From the NCBI GenBank assembly GCA_036346395.1, contig CM070598.1, positions 3,083,517 to 3,147,516 of the forward strand: DNA of 64,000 nt. The letters run 5' to 3'. The first letter of the stretch is position 1. Each line of letters opens with the position of its first letter. Origin of the DNA: Hsuehochloa calcarea (lineage: Eukaryota > Streptophyta > Magnoliopsida > Poales > Poaceae). Positions 1 through 11,923 of the stretch are shown piece by piece. A program made the translations under genes and the position numbers. The notes below the pieces were generated by a model. It saw only the letters and a program-made list of their open reading frames with translations. It had not been told where the DNA came from and ran no database searches.

Positions 1-2597
1 CAACCTTGCTTTATATCTTACTGGTTTAGTAGGAGAAATACATTCCTTTGGCAATTTTCACTAATTCCCAAGTGTCATTCTTTTTAAGTGACTCCATCTC
101 ACCATGCATAGCAGTTATTCACTTATTACAATCAGTGGAGTTAATAGCCTCAGAGTATGATGAAGCTTCTACATTACCTTCAATTTCTTCTGCCACACTT
201 AAAGCATAAGCAACAATATTAGTTTTTTTCAATCAACCTCTTAGGTGGATTAATCTCCCTTCTAGGTCTGTCAAGTGCAATAGACTATTGTGGTGGCAGC
301 TCAACAATAGGAGGATTCTCAACAATAGGTGCATCATGAACAATAATATTTTTCCTTATCTGATGTGTTATTTGAACCAACAAAATAATCCACCTAAACA
401 CTTGAATTCTGCTCACTCTCAACAGGAACATTAGTATGCTGTTTATCATGAAGCATAGCAGATTCATTAAAGACAACGTTTCTGCTAATCACAACTTATG
501 TATTTCTGGATTCCATAGCTTATATCCTTTGACACCAGATTTATAACCAAGAACGATGCACTTAACAGCTCTAGGCTCTAATTTTCCATTATCAACATGA
601 GAGTACTACAATAAAAAACTTTCAATTCTGAATAATTTACTGGGGAACCGGACGATACCTCAATTGGAGTCTTCCTTTCAATTGCAATAGAGGGAGACCT
701 ATTAATAAGATAGTAAGCAGTGGAAACGGCTTCAGACAAAAACACCTATGCAAACCTGCATTAGACAACATGCAACAAGACTTGAAAATGATAGTCCTGT
801 TCATACGCTCAGCTACACCGTTTTGTTGAGGAGTATGGGGAACGGTGTAGTGCCTAACAATGCCTTCAGTTTTGCAATATGATTTAAATTCATTAGAACA
901 TAATTACATCCCATTATCAGTGCGAAGTTTCTTTACCTTATTTTCAGTTTGCCTTTTAACCATAGTCTTCCACTATTTAAATGCTGAAAATGATTCTAAT
1001 TTATACTTCAAGAAATAAGGCCACACTCTTCTAAAGTAATCATCAATAATTGTTAACATATAACTAGTACCTTCTAGCGATGTCTTGCGAGATGACCCTC
1101 ATAAATTAGAATGCACATAATCCAAAATACCTTTTGTGGTATGAACTGAAGTATTGAACCTCGCCCTCTTGTGTTTACCAAATACACAATGCTCATAAAA
1201 TTTCAGCTTGACGATGCTATGTCCATCAAGAAGTCCTCTATTGCCCAATTCTGCCAAACCAATTTCACTAATATGCCCAAGACGTATGTACCAAAGATTA
1301 GTAGCATCAGAATTAGATAATGAAGTTGAAATTACAACAACATTACCTAATATTGTAGAACCTCGCAGATGGTACATATTTGCAGATTTAATATCAGCTT
1401 TCATCACAATAAGAGAGCTTTTTTATACTTTTAAAACTCCACCCTAACCAGAATACTTGTACCCTTTAGCATCAGGAGTGTTAAAAGAGATGGGGTTCCT
1501 TTTCAAATATGGAATGTGCCTCACATCTGTCAAAGTTCTGACAATACCATCAAATATCTTGATATGAACTGAACCAATTTCTGCAACCTTACAAGATGAG
1601 TTATCACCCATCAGCACAGTACCACCTTTAACAGTTTTATAGGTGGTAAACCAATCCCTATTAGGACACATATGAAAGGTATAGGCGGAATCAAGAATTT
1701 ATTCATCATTGGTCTTAACACATCCAACAAAGGCAACAAGGAATTCTCCATCAGAACTATCATCAGCAACAAGGGAGACTTTACCTTCATCATCTGGTTT
1801 ACCTTTTGGCTTATAATAGTCGGTTCTCTTTTCTTTATTCTGCAGCTTCCAGCATTCAGAGATATCGTGTCCACTTTTCTTGCAATATTTGCATGACTTG
1901 TACTTGCCTCTTGATTTCGACCGGTTCTTGTAGTCGTTCGAACTTTTGTCTCGAGATCCATTGTTTGGGTTCTTCTCCTTTTGCCTGCTACGAACAAACA
2001 AGCCTTCTCCTTGAGAGCTTGAATTTTCAGAAGGTACCATCTGTTTCTTCTTCTCCTTAGTATGCAAAGCTTTATAAACTTCATTAAGCGTGAGCGTATC
2101 TCTACTATATAATATGGTATCTCTGAAATTTTAAAAAGAACTAGGTAGAGAACACAAAAGAATAAGACTCAAATCCTCATCATCATATTTTACCTCTATC
2201 GACTTTAGGTCGGCAACGATCTCCTTAAACACCAAAAGGTGATCAAGTACAGATCCTCCTTCTTGCAGTTTGTGAGAGTACAACTTCTTCTTGAGATGCA
2301 TCTTGCTGGTAAGATCCTTTGTCATGCAAATTTATTTCAGATCTAGCCATAATGCAGCAGATGTCTTCTGCTTCAAAACCTCATACAAAATATCATTTGA
2401 TAAATGAAGGTGAACCTGAGATAAAGTCCTACGGTCTTTGAGCTTCTCATCTGCGGTCCATGTGATATGTTGTTTCTTAAATTCTTTCAATGCATCATCC
2501 AAATTCATCTGTACAACACAGCCCTCATCTTGACTTACCACAATGAAAATCTTGTGTCTCGACCCAGGAGTGGAAGATCATACTTCAAAGTCGTCAT
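1..2597 (-). pseudogene. Ty1-copia gag-pol, decayed, 3' part cut by window edge
   Basis: Translating the minus strand gives the copia order. The gag begins with an ATG at 2597 (MTTLKYDLPLL-like), followed by a gag body (about 2130-2541) and a CCHC zinc knuckle (C-X2-C-X4-H-X4-C, about 1852-1893). Next come a protease-region stretch (1444-1671), a GAG-pre-integrase segment with a WYIRLGHIS-like motif (1099-1407), and an integrase tail with TPQQNGVAERMNRT (about 795-840). A GYKSGVKGYKLW motif follows near 515-575. Stops and frameshifts interrupt every domain; the first is a TAA at 2535-2537, where related gags have glutamine. Reverse transcriptase and RNase H would lie left of the window. No clear primer-binding site or LTR was found upstream of gag. 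Family and order are well supported; the lineage is not resolved. Confidence 0.88.
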
Positions 2598-3492
2598 GAG
2601 GAATAAAATCTAAAATTTACTGGTACTGATTTGTGTAAACCTAGCAAAAATACGACCTCTTCGGCACACCTTTTGTATACACGTGAATCAAAGATCTTTA
2701 ACCTCCTGGTGTACTTATTTGGTGGCCGAAGCAAAGATCTCCAAAACTACCAATCGGCAGAGCACTTCACGTGTTGATATGTGAATCAACGGGACAAGCA
2801 ACTTGGTGATTTATAGAATAATAAAGGAGGGAATCTTCCTGGACATGTTCGTTGCAAGTTGTAGTTTAAAGAAATCTTATTTGATTTCATTTTGGTTTCG
2901 TTTTGGTTTTGATGCGGTTGGCGACGCCTGTGTGCTGTACGGACTGAGGCGATTGCGCGCGGATCGAAGCTTGGACCGAGGCGACGCGTACACGCGCAGC
3001 GTCCGCGATGATCACTATATGAGGAGTGTTTACAAATCGCAGGGGGTTACAATGAGACGTCAACTCTACTCGTGCGGCATACAAGAGGTATATAAAGGGG
3101 TAACATGACTTGAAGTCCAAATAAGACAACTTATCCACTAATATTTTATTTTTGAATACAACCATATTAGAAATTCGAATCACATATCTCAACAGGTCAA
3201 ACCTCAATTGGTTTAGTGCACCTCACTCAAAATGGTTAGATTCCCTAATTTCATCCATGAACTCATCCTCTACTCCTGTGTGAAATACTGAAATGGCTGA
3301 ATGCCGAGGGCTTGCACGAAGTTGAACGTACCACCAAATTGGCTTTCCTAGTCATAAATCACAAAGCGATCATTGTAATGAGTACTAATAAGGCTGCGTC
3401 ATTAATCAATTTGGTAGAATTAGTCCACGTCTTTAATTCGAGTGATTGACTTAAACTAATTACTACCGGCCTCCCACTAGGAGATAAATGTA
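2598..3492. other. Flank of copia element, no gene recognised
   Basis: This stretch lies upstream of the copia gag on the minus strand and may include its untranslated leader and a decayed LTR. I could not find a TGGTATCAGAGC-type primer site or paired LTR ends. A GC-rich patch at about 2910-3080 is open on both strands but resembles no known protein. Confidence 0.4.
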
Positions 3493-3728
3493 CTCGGTCT
3501 CTCCGTTTCATAACATAGGTCTCCCTTTGCCCATGATTTTGCCTCAAAATACAAGGCATTCCATTTTGTCAGTATTTTCCTACTTATTATAAATGGTAGT
3601 TGCATTTGATAATAACAGTAGACACATCAACCTTTTCTCCTCTCACTATGATTTCACTATTTATTAATAGTATGTGTGGAAAACATAATAGGCTGTATAT
3701 TATGAAATGGATCGGAGGAAGTGGCAAG
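3493..3728. mobile_element. Stowaway-like MITE
   Basis: A 236-bp AT-rich segment has imperfect terminal inverted repeats. The left end reads CTCGGTCTCTCCGTTTCATA; the right end reversed reads CTTGCCACTTCCTCCGATCC followed by ATTTCATA. These resemble the Stowaway (Tc1/mariner-type) consensus with CTCCGTTTCATA. TA dinucleotides flank both ends (3491-3492 and 3729-3730), as expected for the TA target-site duplication. It has no coding capacity. The ends are diverged, so exact borders are approximate. Confidence 0.6.
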
Positions 3729-4334
3729 TAGTATCAACAAGACAACGACCCTTTAACCCTTTAGTACTAGTACTAAGATTTAATTAAGCAACTGCATGCA
3801 TTTGCATTTGACTACAATCTAATCAATTTAAAACTGGTATAAAATATATTATTGAGCCGGTAGTTAGCGTGCCGATGTAGACTTTGACTTCTTAATAATA
3901 TCAGCTGTTTTTTATTTAATTTTTACAAGATTTGATCTGCATGCCTACGTGAGGATCAACCTAATCCATGTTAATGTTAGCATGATGCATGCAAATGCAA
4001 ATGTTTGATTAGTAAGCAGTAGTGGGTGCTTACCACTTACCAGCGTGCACACTTGGTCCTTAAATTTTTTTTTAGTCGAAAGGCTAAATTTTGCCTTGAT
4101 TATTTGAATTAGTGTGCCGTCAACTATGGATAATTTAAGAGGGCAGCACACTAGGCCCTTGACTTGTGCTACTGCCATTGCATTGGCTTAGTGGTACTCC
4201 ATTTACTTTTAATCTTTTGATCTTTTGATTTGTACTAGGAGTACTTGGAATGGGGGAAGGAAAGATATAAATCTCGAGTTGGTGGGCAGCTCGAGATTAA
4301 TTACGCCCTTATCGATTAACGTAGATGTCTCGTT

Positions 4335-4353
4335 TATATATATATATATATAT
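4335..4353. repeat. (TA)n microsatellite
   Basis: Uninterrupted TA dinucleotides over about 19 bases. Confidence 0.9.
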
Positions 4354-4900
4354 CCTGGATGTGATAAAGAAAGTCAAAACGAGTTCATAATAATGTGCAT
4401 CATATTCATATCCTATCCTTTTCATGAAAGTTCAAACTAGCTGGTACGACTCTACGAGTACGTACTCTGTATTGAATACCACTGGTATTTTTCTTTTGGA
4501 TAGTACTAGTTGGTGAGACTAAAATGACGGGTCAAATAACCATGTGAAGATAAAGTCCCATCGGTGTGCATGGCACGTAGGTTATGTAGCTATTTATATT
4601 GGATATGGTTAATTATCAGACTATAGCTAACGTAATATGATTGCATTTTTAGTAATCTTTTATTTGATCTCGTGACATATTTGTAACTCTTTATCGTCAT
4701 GTTAACGGAGAGCTGAGAAATACGCGTGATTTGGTGCACTGCCTGGTTGGCTCCCAACATGTGGGCTTTGACCAGGAGCAAAGTACACATGTACAAGACA
4801 TATATATAAAAAGAAGAAGGTTAAGTAGCCTTTTGCTTACCACATTTCGTATGGCACTTACTTAACTGCTGCTTATATGTGGTGAGGATGCTATGCATCC

Positions 4901-4955
4901 CCTATGCTATGCTGCAGTACATGTGCCAACCTATGCTATGCTGCAGTACATGTGC
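4901..4955. repeat. 29-bp-period tandem duplication
   Basis: The 26-base unit starting CCTATGCTATGCTGCAGTAC occurs at 4901-4926 and again at 4930-4955 without mismatch. The perfect identity implies a recent slippage or duplication event. Confidence 0.85.
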
Positions 4956-6345
4956 TGTGGCACATGTTAGGTTAGGCTATTGCACCCTAAAGTTCCTTCA
5001 GCTTATTCTTAGGCTTGTGCCCATTGATTCGGATTTTGCAAATTAACTTGCCAAGTTGCCATGTACTTGGCCGTTTCCGTGAGACTTGATCACTCGAAGC
5101 TAGGGGTGCGATAATTCTCGATCGATTGAAGGTTTGTGGAGTGAATACGGAAGGGATAAATAGGTATTCGACACTATCTGACTCCGACCCCGAGGAAAAA
5201 AAAAGTGGAATAAGATGTAGAACGAGCAATGTTTGTCAATATGTCAGGTGGTATGAGCAAAGCATATTGTGACTTCAGTTAGGAATATGATAACAGATAG
5301 GTGGGTTATTGTATCTCAGCAGACTTGAGACACTCTGAGTGTTTTTCCTTCAGCATCTCAGCGATTAATCTATTCGTGTCCGTTCTGATTGCACTCTTGC
5401 TATCCAATATCCTATTTATTGGTGTAAAAGAAGTGAATAGTTCATATCCGATCAACTACCGAAGGATTACAGAGCGAATACGAGATGAAGAAATGAGTAT
5501 ATGACTCTAATTTCAAATAAATAAATTCATAATAAACGATATCCGTACATCGAAATTGCCTGCGCCGGTGCGTCATCTCCCTGTCCGTTTTTGTTGCGTT
5601 CCGCTTGCTTTCCCGTGATCCAGGGCAAAGCTGCTTCTGTCACACGACCATGATTCTGCAAATCAGCCTTTGGACCTGCGCCACTGGATTTATTATGGTT
5701 CTTGTCTGTGTATATTGTTCACATTTAATTGTACAAATCTTGCGTGTAACATTGACCTTTTATTTCCCATGATTTTTTATATTATCTCTTGAGATATGTA
5801 TTCCCATGAGTTGGGTGTCAAAGTATTGGAAATAATGATGTCACCTCACCTCCGTTATTTGCTTTCTCGTCAAGCCAGTTTTTTTAGGTGGATATATATA
5901 TCATATCGTGAATCGTGTTGAATGTTGGAACACCATCTAAAATTGGAGAACGTAAACATGAGAAACACTCCACTGAAGCATATGATATGAGCGAGTAAAA
6001 GTAATGCTAATTCTCCAACGATCGATGTAACAGGGTGATTAATACGTAAAGGTCAACCGCCGCCGCCGGCCATAACTTTTAAACCACACGAACGCTGGCG
6101 AACATGAGCCACAGACTGTAGACTGTATCTGCGTGCTGCTCCTGCCACGTGTTCAGGTTTTTTTTTTCCCCACTTACACATGCAGGAGGACTTGGGAGTA
6201 CCACAAAAGGAGGGCAAAAGAAAATGTCATCTTGCGCGTTTGTTTTGCATGTTTCCCTTTGACTCGGGGAAGTGTGTTCGTGTTGCCACGTTGGCAGTCG
6301 CCTGTCTTTTGTGCCGATACGTTTTCTGGTACTTGTCACGTATGT

Positions 6346-6364
6346 ATACATACATACATACATA
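6346..6364. repeat. (CATA)n microsatellite
   Basis: Four to five ACAT/CATA tetranucleotide units in a row. Confidence 0.85.
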
Positions 6365-6648
6365 GAGCGATTTTGTCCAAGCGACGGGGAGGGTAGGGAA
6401 AGGAATCCTCGAGAAATTTCCCGTGCTAGTTACGAGCGAGTGTCACGAAAGTGAAACGAAGGACCAGCACGGCACTCCAGCAGTTGCCAGGCACACAGCA
6501 ACAAGCGCATCAGCCAAGCGACTGACTTGGATCGGATGCCTTGGAATTGCAGGACAAAAACAAAAAAGGCGGTGGAATCCAACTGGAGTTGCTTAACCTG
6601 TAGTGTTGCTTTCTGATATGACCATGCGCCCTTAACACTCTATATAAG

Positions 6649-9600
6649 TGTAATAGCCCAAATTTGAAACAGTTTAAAATTTGCATGAAATTCGTGGATT
6701 TCAAAAAAAAATTGTTGCATGTCAGGAATTTTCAAAAGCTTTACCTTGCAAGTTAGGAAGTTAAAAACAAGAATTTCTTGTCTCAAATCGAGATTTGAAA
6801 AAAAAAAATCTTAAAGTTAATCGTATGCAAAAACCAATTCAAAATTCAAATCAATTTTGAATTACAAACTAGATATTCAAATCAATTCTTTCCATCTTTC
6901 TCCCTCGAGCCGCATCCACCGCGCTGGCCCAACTGCCGCCCCCTTCCCCTTCGCAGTCCGTCGCCCGTCGCTTCCCTTCCTCCCAGCCCATCCAAGCCGA
7001 GGCCCAACCATAGTGTAACAGCAACTTGCCCAACCCCCACTCTCTCTCGCGCATGCTCGCTCACAAGCAAGTGGGCCCTGGCCCAACCTTACAGGGTGCA
7101 CGAGGAAGTATTGTGCTTCTTCTCTCACGCACCAGCACTCCTCGCTCTTGAACGTTGCCGCCGTACGCACGCGTGCTGAGCGAGCCATACCTCGTCAAAC
7201 CCTGCGCCTCAAGCCTCTCGCCCTCTCTCGCACCACCACTACCTTGTCACCTCACAGACTCGTCTAGCTCACTCGTGCGCTACTCGCGAGATCTCGTTCT
7301 CAAGCAGCCATGTCATCGTGCTCGTCTCCCCGCTTCTCATTGCTATTTAACCTGCGGTCAAGCGCGTCATCTTGCACTCCAGCTTCTCCTATGCATTTTC
7401 CCCAACTTTTCCCTCTGCTCCGCCTCTGGTGGAGAAGAACTTGAATCGCGCTGGTCACCTTCCCCAATTCCAGCCACCAACTTCGCCTGTTGATTTCCAC
7501 CGTTGCGGTGAGCTTCCGCCTCCGTTGTCTCGCGCATCTTGGCCGTCTCGACCTCCTCTCTCTAATGTGTGCATTTTTCCTTATCGTGTACAAGAGTCGC
7601 CAGAACGCCTTCGCCCCCGTCGTCGGCCCAGAGCACGCGAACCTCCCCGCCGTACTCGACCTCCTTCATTACTCGGTTTCCAATTGAGCCCTTCCGTTCC
7701 AGTATGCTCCAATTCGTCGCAAACTTGGTAGGCTAGTCAATGTCGTGTCTAGTCGACCGTAGCACCATCGCATCGTAGCCCCTCGCCGCACCATCGTGGA
7801 GAGCTCGGTGTGTCGCTTCTTCTTGAGCACCGAGAGCACCATTAGTATCGTAGTAGCTTATAGATGGTGTTTCCATCCTGATGTTGTAGTTTGTAATCTC
7901 GCTCAGTAGATGCTAGTATGCACAGTAGCGTTAACACCAACCTCGCCGTAGCGTCGCCGCCTTAGGCCATCTCCCGTCGCGCTGTCACAGCCATTAGGGT
8001 CGCCTTGGACCCTACAATCCATTTTGGGGGCCGCGGGTGGTCACCGGAGCCCCCTCCGCCGGCGTAGAGATCGCCTAGAGCCCAACCATGGCAGCTATGT
8101 TTGCTCCCCTGTTCTGGGAAGATGACAACGTAGAGACACTAACGTGTGGGCCCAAGGTGATTAGGTTAACCATAATTAGTTAACGGTAGTTAGTAGTTAA
8201 TGCATGTATGACATGTGAGACCTCGGTGATTAGAAAATCTATTTAAATTGTAGGTTAGTGTATGTGTGTATGACATGCGGGCCCCACCACGTAAACTCGT
8301 TGTGTAGACCCAGTCTGTAGACTGAAGCGGCTATCGTGTACCCCTGCCCCTGTGAACCATCGGGTGGACTGAGTCCATGTGGACCGCGGTCCCACCTGTT
8401 AGTCTATTGGGTTTTCCCGAATAAAAGTAATTAGAAAAAGTATTAAAAACCCGATTTGACCTACTTGTTAGCCATAGATGTTTTTCCTTGAGAAAAATAA
8501 TTAGTAAAGAAAAAAAACCCGGCTGGACCCTACCTGTTAGTTACAGAGGATTTTCTTAAGAAATTTAATTGAAAATAATAATGAAAATCCAACTGTACCC
8601 ACATGCGAGGGATTTTAGAGTTTCTCGAATTTCATTTCAGGTCAAACTTTGGAGAGCTTATTCTCCCTCGTTTTAAATCCAAATAACTTGATTTTTGTTT
8701 ATAAATTCATATAAATTGAATACCTTTCCAATAATATACAAATCATAATTTTTGGAGTTCGTTTGAAATTTAATTAACATTTATTTTAGTTCATGTGTAT
8801 TAATTTAAGTCGTCGTTTTACGCTTAAATAGATTCCAACGTCATCGAAGACTTCGCCACTACTTTAGAACAAGATCAAGATCAAGTAATATCCGATGTTG
8901 AGCAAGACAAGTTCTTACAATTGATCATGTTGAACCTACTTTTCAAATGCAAATTACTTTGCTTTAAAGTATTACTTGCATGCTTATTATTAAATATTAT
9001 TAATGAAATACTATGTTAAATGTTGATACCTAGCTATGCCATATGTTGTTATATACTATTCTATTCCTTGATTGTCGATAATACGTTTGCAGTTAAATTG
9101 AATATGACACAAACATTGTCATAACAATACTTAGGATATAATTTGAATCGTAATGTTGTAACGTGGGTTACCACAGGAAAACATGAGAATGTTATATAAA
9201 ATGGTGGAGACTTGGACGAGTGGATGGTATGAGACCAGTGTAGGGGCATACATGAGAATTGGGTTTATGGATTCTCGCATGAGTCGATTAAGGATCGAAT
9301 CATGTGCCACAATTTTAAACTAATAACTACACAACCATAAGTCTAGTATGTGATAGACTTGGCCAATTGCTTTGCTCTGTTTCTGGCACAACCCCCACAC
9401 ATAGTAGTAGGTGGATTTTATACAATTTATATCGTCGAGAATTTCTAATACAATTTCTATCATCGAGAAGGGAGACAGACTCCCTTGCAACGGAGGATCC
9501 ATCGTTGAAAATGCGTCCTGTAATGGAGCATTCTAGGGGTACCCCGTAACAGTCACTGTCCCAGTGTTGAGGAGTTCCCCATCGAAGTGGGATAAATGTT

Positions 9601-10434
9601 GGGGCTAGGTATCAGAAAAGCTTTGTTATGATCGTCTCCGTTGCGCGCCTAAGGAAGCGTGTCAAAGCTGACATTATGAGTTGATCATATCTTATGGGTA
9701 AAATTGTACAACCTCCGTAGAGTGTATAATATATTCAAATAGCCGTGCCCCGGTTACGTGTATTGTGAAGAAAGCCACACTTGTTTAGTTTAATAAAATA
9801 TAGAATAAGGACATGTTAACATATAAAAAAATAGTTGTAACAATGATATGGAGATAAGTGAATAAAACCTCATGAGTAGTCATAGGTGGATAGGACCTCA
9901 TAAGTAATAATAGGTGGATGGAACCTCATGAGTAGTAATAGATGGATAGAACCTCACGAGTAGCAATAGGTGGATGGAACTTTGCTTTACGACAAAACTT
10001 GCTTATAAAAAGCATTTTGGTTTTAAGTCAAATGGTTAGGTCATAGCTTTGGGAAAACAATTATAGTATTTGAGCAAAACATACTTTTTGCTAAAATAAC
10101 CATAAGACCACTCCCTTAGCAAGCTATGCATCTATATAACTGCATTCGGTCTGAGGGCTTGCTAAGTAATTTTGTACTCATTGTTGCTCACATATGTAGT
10201 TACAAACCGCGAGGTTGAAGACCCAGTGCATGGATATTTATAAGCATTCCGTTTCAGAACTGAAGATGACGGTGATAACTAGGTCGTAGGCCTTGCCTGC
10301 GGCAGTTCATGTAGGTCATTTTTAGTTTACTTATCTTCCGATGTTGTTTACTCTTGAACTCGACGGCTATCGGCTTGATATGTAAGATTTTAACCTTAAG
10401 GCTTATCTGAGACGGTTATGTAATATTAAGTACA
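6649..10434 (+). mobile_element. Probable LTR-retrotransposon-derived sequence (solo LTR or LARD-like), uncertain
   Basis: A 3.8-kb block runs from TGTAATAGCCCAAATTTG to a region ending near TAAGTACA. Its composition shifts from a C-rich first kilobase to AT-rich sequence, which recalls the long LTRs of grass Ty3-gypsy elements. It contains no gag, protease, RT or integrase motif. The open frames in the C-rich part (6870-7730) overlap on both strands and look like compositional artefacts. I could not confirm a perfect 5-bp target duplication, so the borders and the class are inference. Confidence 0.33.
9866..9977. repeat. 28-bp minisatellite, four copies
   Basis: Four units start at 9866, 9894, 9922 and 9950 with an exact 28-base period. 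Each reads approximately AACCTCATGAGTAGTAATAG followed by GTGGATGG, with a few substitutions per copy. No open frame crosses the array. Confidence 0.9.
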
Positions 10435-11892
10435 CTTTTTTTTTATTTAAACGTATGTATTGATGTGATATTTCTACTGATGATAAGACTAACTCGATAT
10501 ATACATAGAGTCTGAATTCAAACATGGACTCAACAATAATCAAACATGGACTCAACAATAAGTATACTGCCCACTCCCTAAAAAATGGAAAGAAAGAGAA
10601 TGCACACATAGATCTAGACTCCAGAGAGGAGCTAACTATCCGAGCTCAGCTCAGAGTCGGATGCAGGAAAAGTCAACAGTATTGGAGTTGATCTCAAAGT
10701 AAGTACGTAATTGGCAAGTTCCGAACTTCCAATATCCAACTCGGGGACTCTCCGGGCACACGCATACTTGATAGTTGCATACGACTAGAGAGCTCTGACC
10801 GACTCAAACATGGGATCTTGTCATCTCGTGGGCCCCGTTTAATTTATAAGCGGCGGCCTCCCTCCCTCGAGTCGAGCGCGCGACGAGAAGAAAAATCTAC
10901 CTAACCCTCTGACTTGTGTGGTCTGTGGAGAAGGTGAGCGCGGCTCGCCGCAGGAAGTGAGCCACGCTCGCCGTGCTCCCACTCGCGCCACCCGTCGACT
11001 CTACGTACTCCCCAACCAGACCACCCACTCCAGTTCGGCCACCGAAACTGCGTGGTTTCGCCCGAGGACGTGGGCGACTTCTCCACCTGCCCCGGCCCTC
11101 GCGCGCGCGAGAGGACGGCACGCTTGTTCCCTGCGGTTTCGGCCGCCGGCCGAACGCTTCCAGCGCCGTTGAGAATTGAGATAGTACAGTACAGATCTCA
11201 CCGGACAGCAACCGTCCCGTCCATCTCACGCGCCTGGCTTAAACCCCACGGGCTGTTTGGAATCTCTTTGGTATCCATGTATGTTATCACACGCTGATCA
11301 CTAGGGTTTACACTACCGGGCACATGAAAATTCTAGTGGAGTAGACTCGACAGATAATTGCTTACATGTTAAATCCTAACTCTTTCGGCGCTTTCAATGG
11401 GTTAGCCCAATTGCAACAGTAAAGCCGATTTGAAATGCGAGGAACTTTCCCTGTTTCAAATGGGATCTAAAGGATTCAATCCATGATCTCCAATTTTTCA
11501 ACTGTCCATATAGTAACATCTTCTTCTTCTTCTTTCTTTTTTTTTAAAAAAAAGAGGAGTCCAATGTAGTGCTAACACTTACTAAAAAGCAGTTGTAAAC
11601 GATGCAAGAAAGGCAATCGGGCAAGACGAGGTGCGCCTCAGAGCGGGCCACACAGACGCGGACGCAAAAGGTTGCACCAGGTTTCCGCACCGAGACGGGC
11701 GGCCCCACAAGGCAGGCCCCACAGCTGCCTGGCGGGCTCGGACTCCCACAAAGGTCAACGCCTAGAGGTGGAAACCACCTTAAAATATTCCGGCATTTCA
11801 ACCCCACCCACTCCCTATACCCAGTCAACTCTCCCCTCTCCTCTGCTCACCTCTCCCGCATTATAACCACCCACCTCTCCCCCCTTCCCCAC
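10435..11892. other. Upstream region of the PP2C gene
   Basis: AT-rich at the left, then a CpG-rich patch at about 10850-11240 and another at 11600-11780, before the 5'UTR of the phosphatase gene. The open frames in the GC-rich patches overlap on both strands and have no recognisable protein similarity. Promoter activity is likely from position, but I cannot assign a specific TATA box or transcription start. Confidence 0.45.
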
Positions 11893-11914
11893 CTCTCTCT
11901 CTCTCTCTCTCTCT
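11893..11914 (+). repeat. (CT)n tract in the PP2C 5'UTR
   Basis: About eleven CT units end 9 bases before the ATG at 11924. Such CT tracts are common in plant 5' leaders and may influence expression; that role is inference here. Confidence 0.85.
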
Positions 11915-11923
11915 CCCCGCGCC

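Larger units (their letters stand above)
3729..6648. other. Intergenic, no gene recognised
   Basis: Mostly AT-rich sequence with short spurious reading frames that overlap on both strands and match nothing I recognise. It contains a TA microsatellite, a short tandem duplication and a CATA microsatellite, listed separately. Confidence 0.5.

Noticed and set aside
6869..7731. Several overlapping open frames of 60-119 codons on both strands
   Set aside because: They lie in C-rich sequence, overlap on both strands, and show no protein family features; composition explains their openness.
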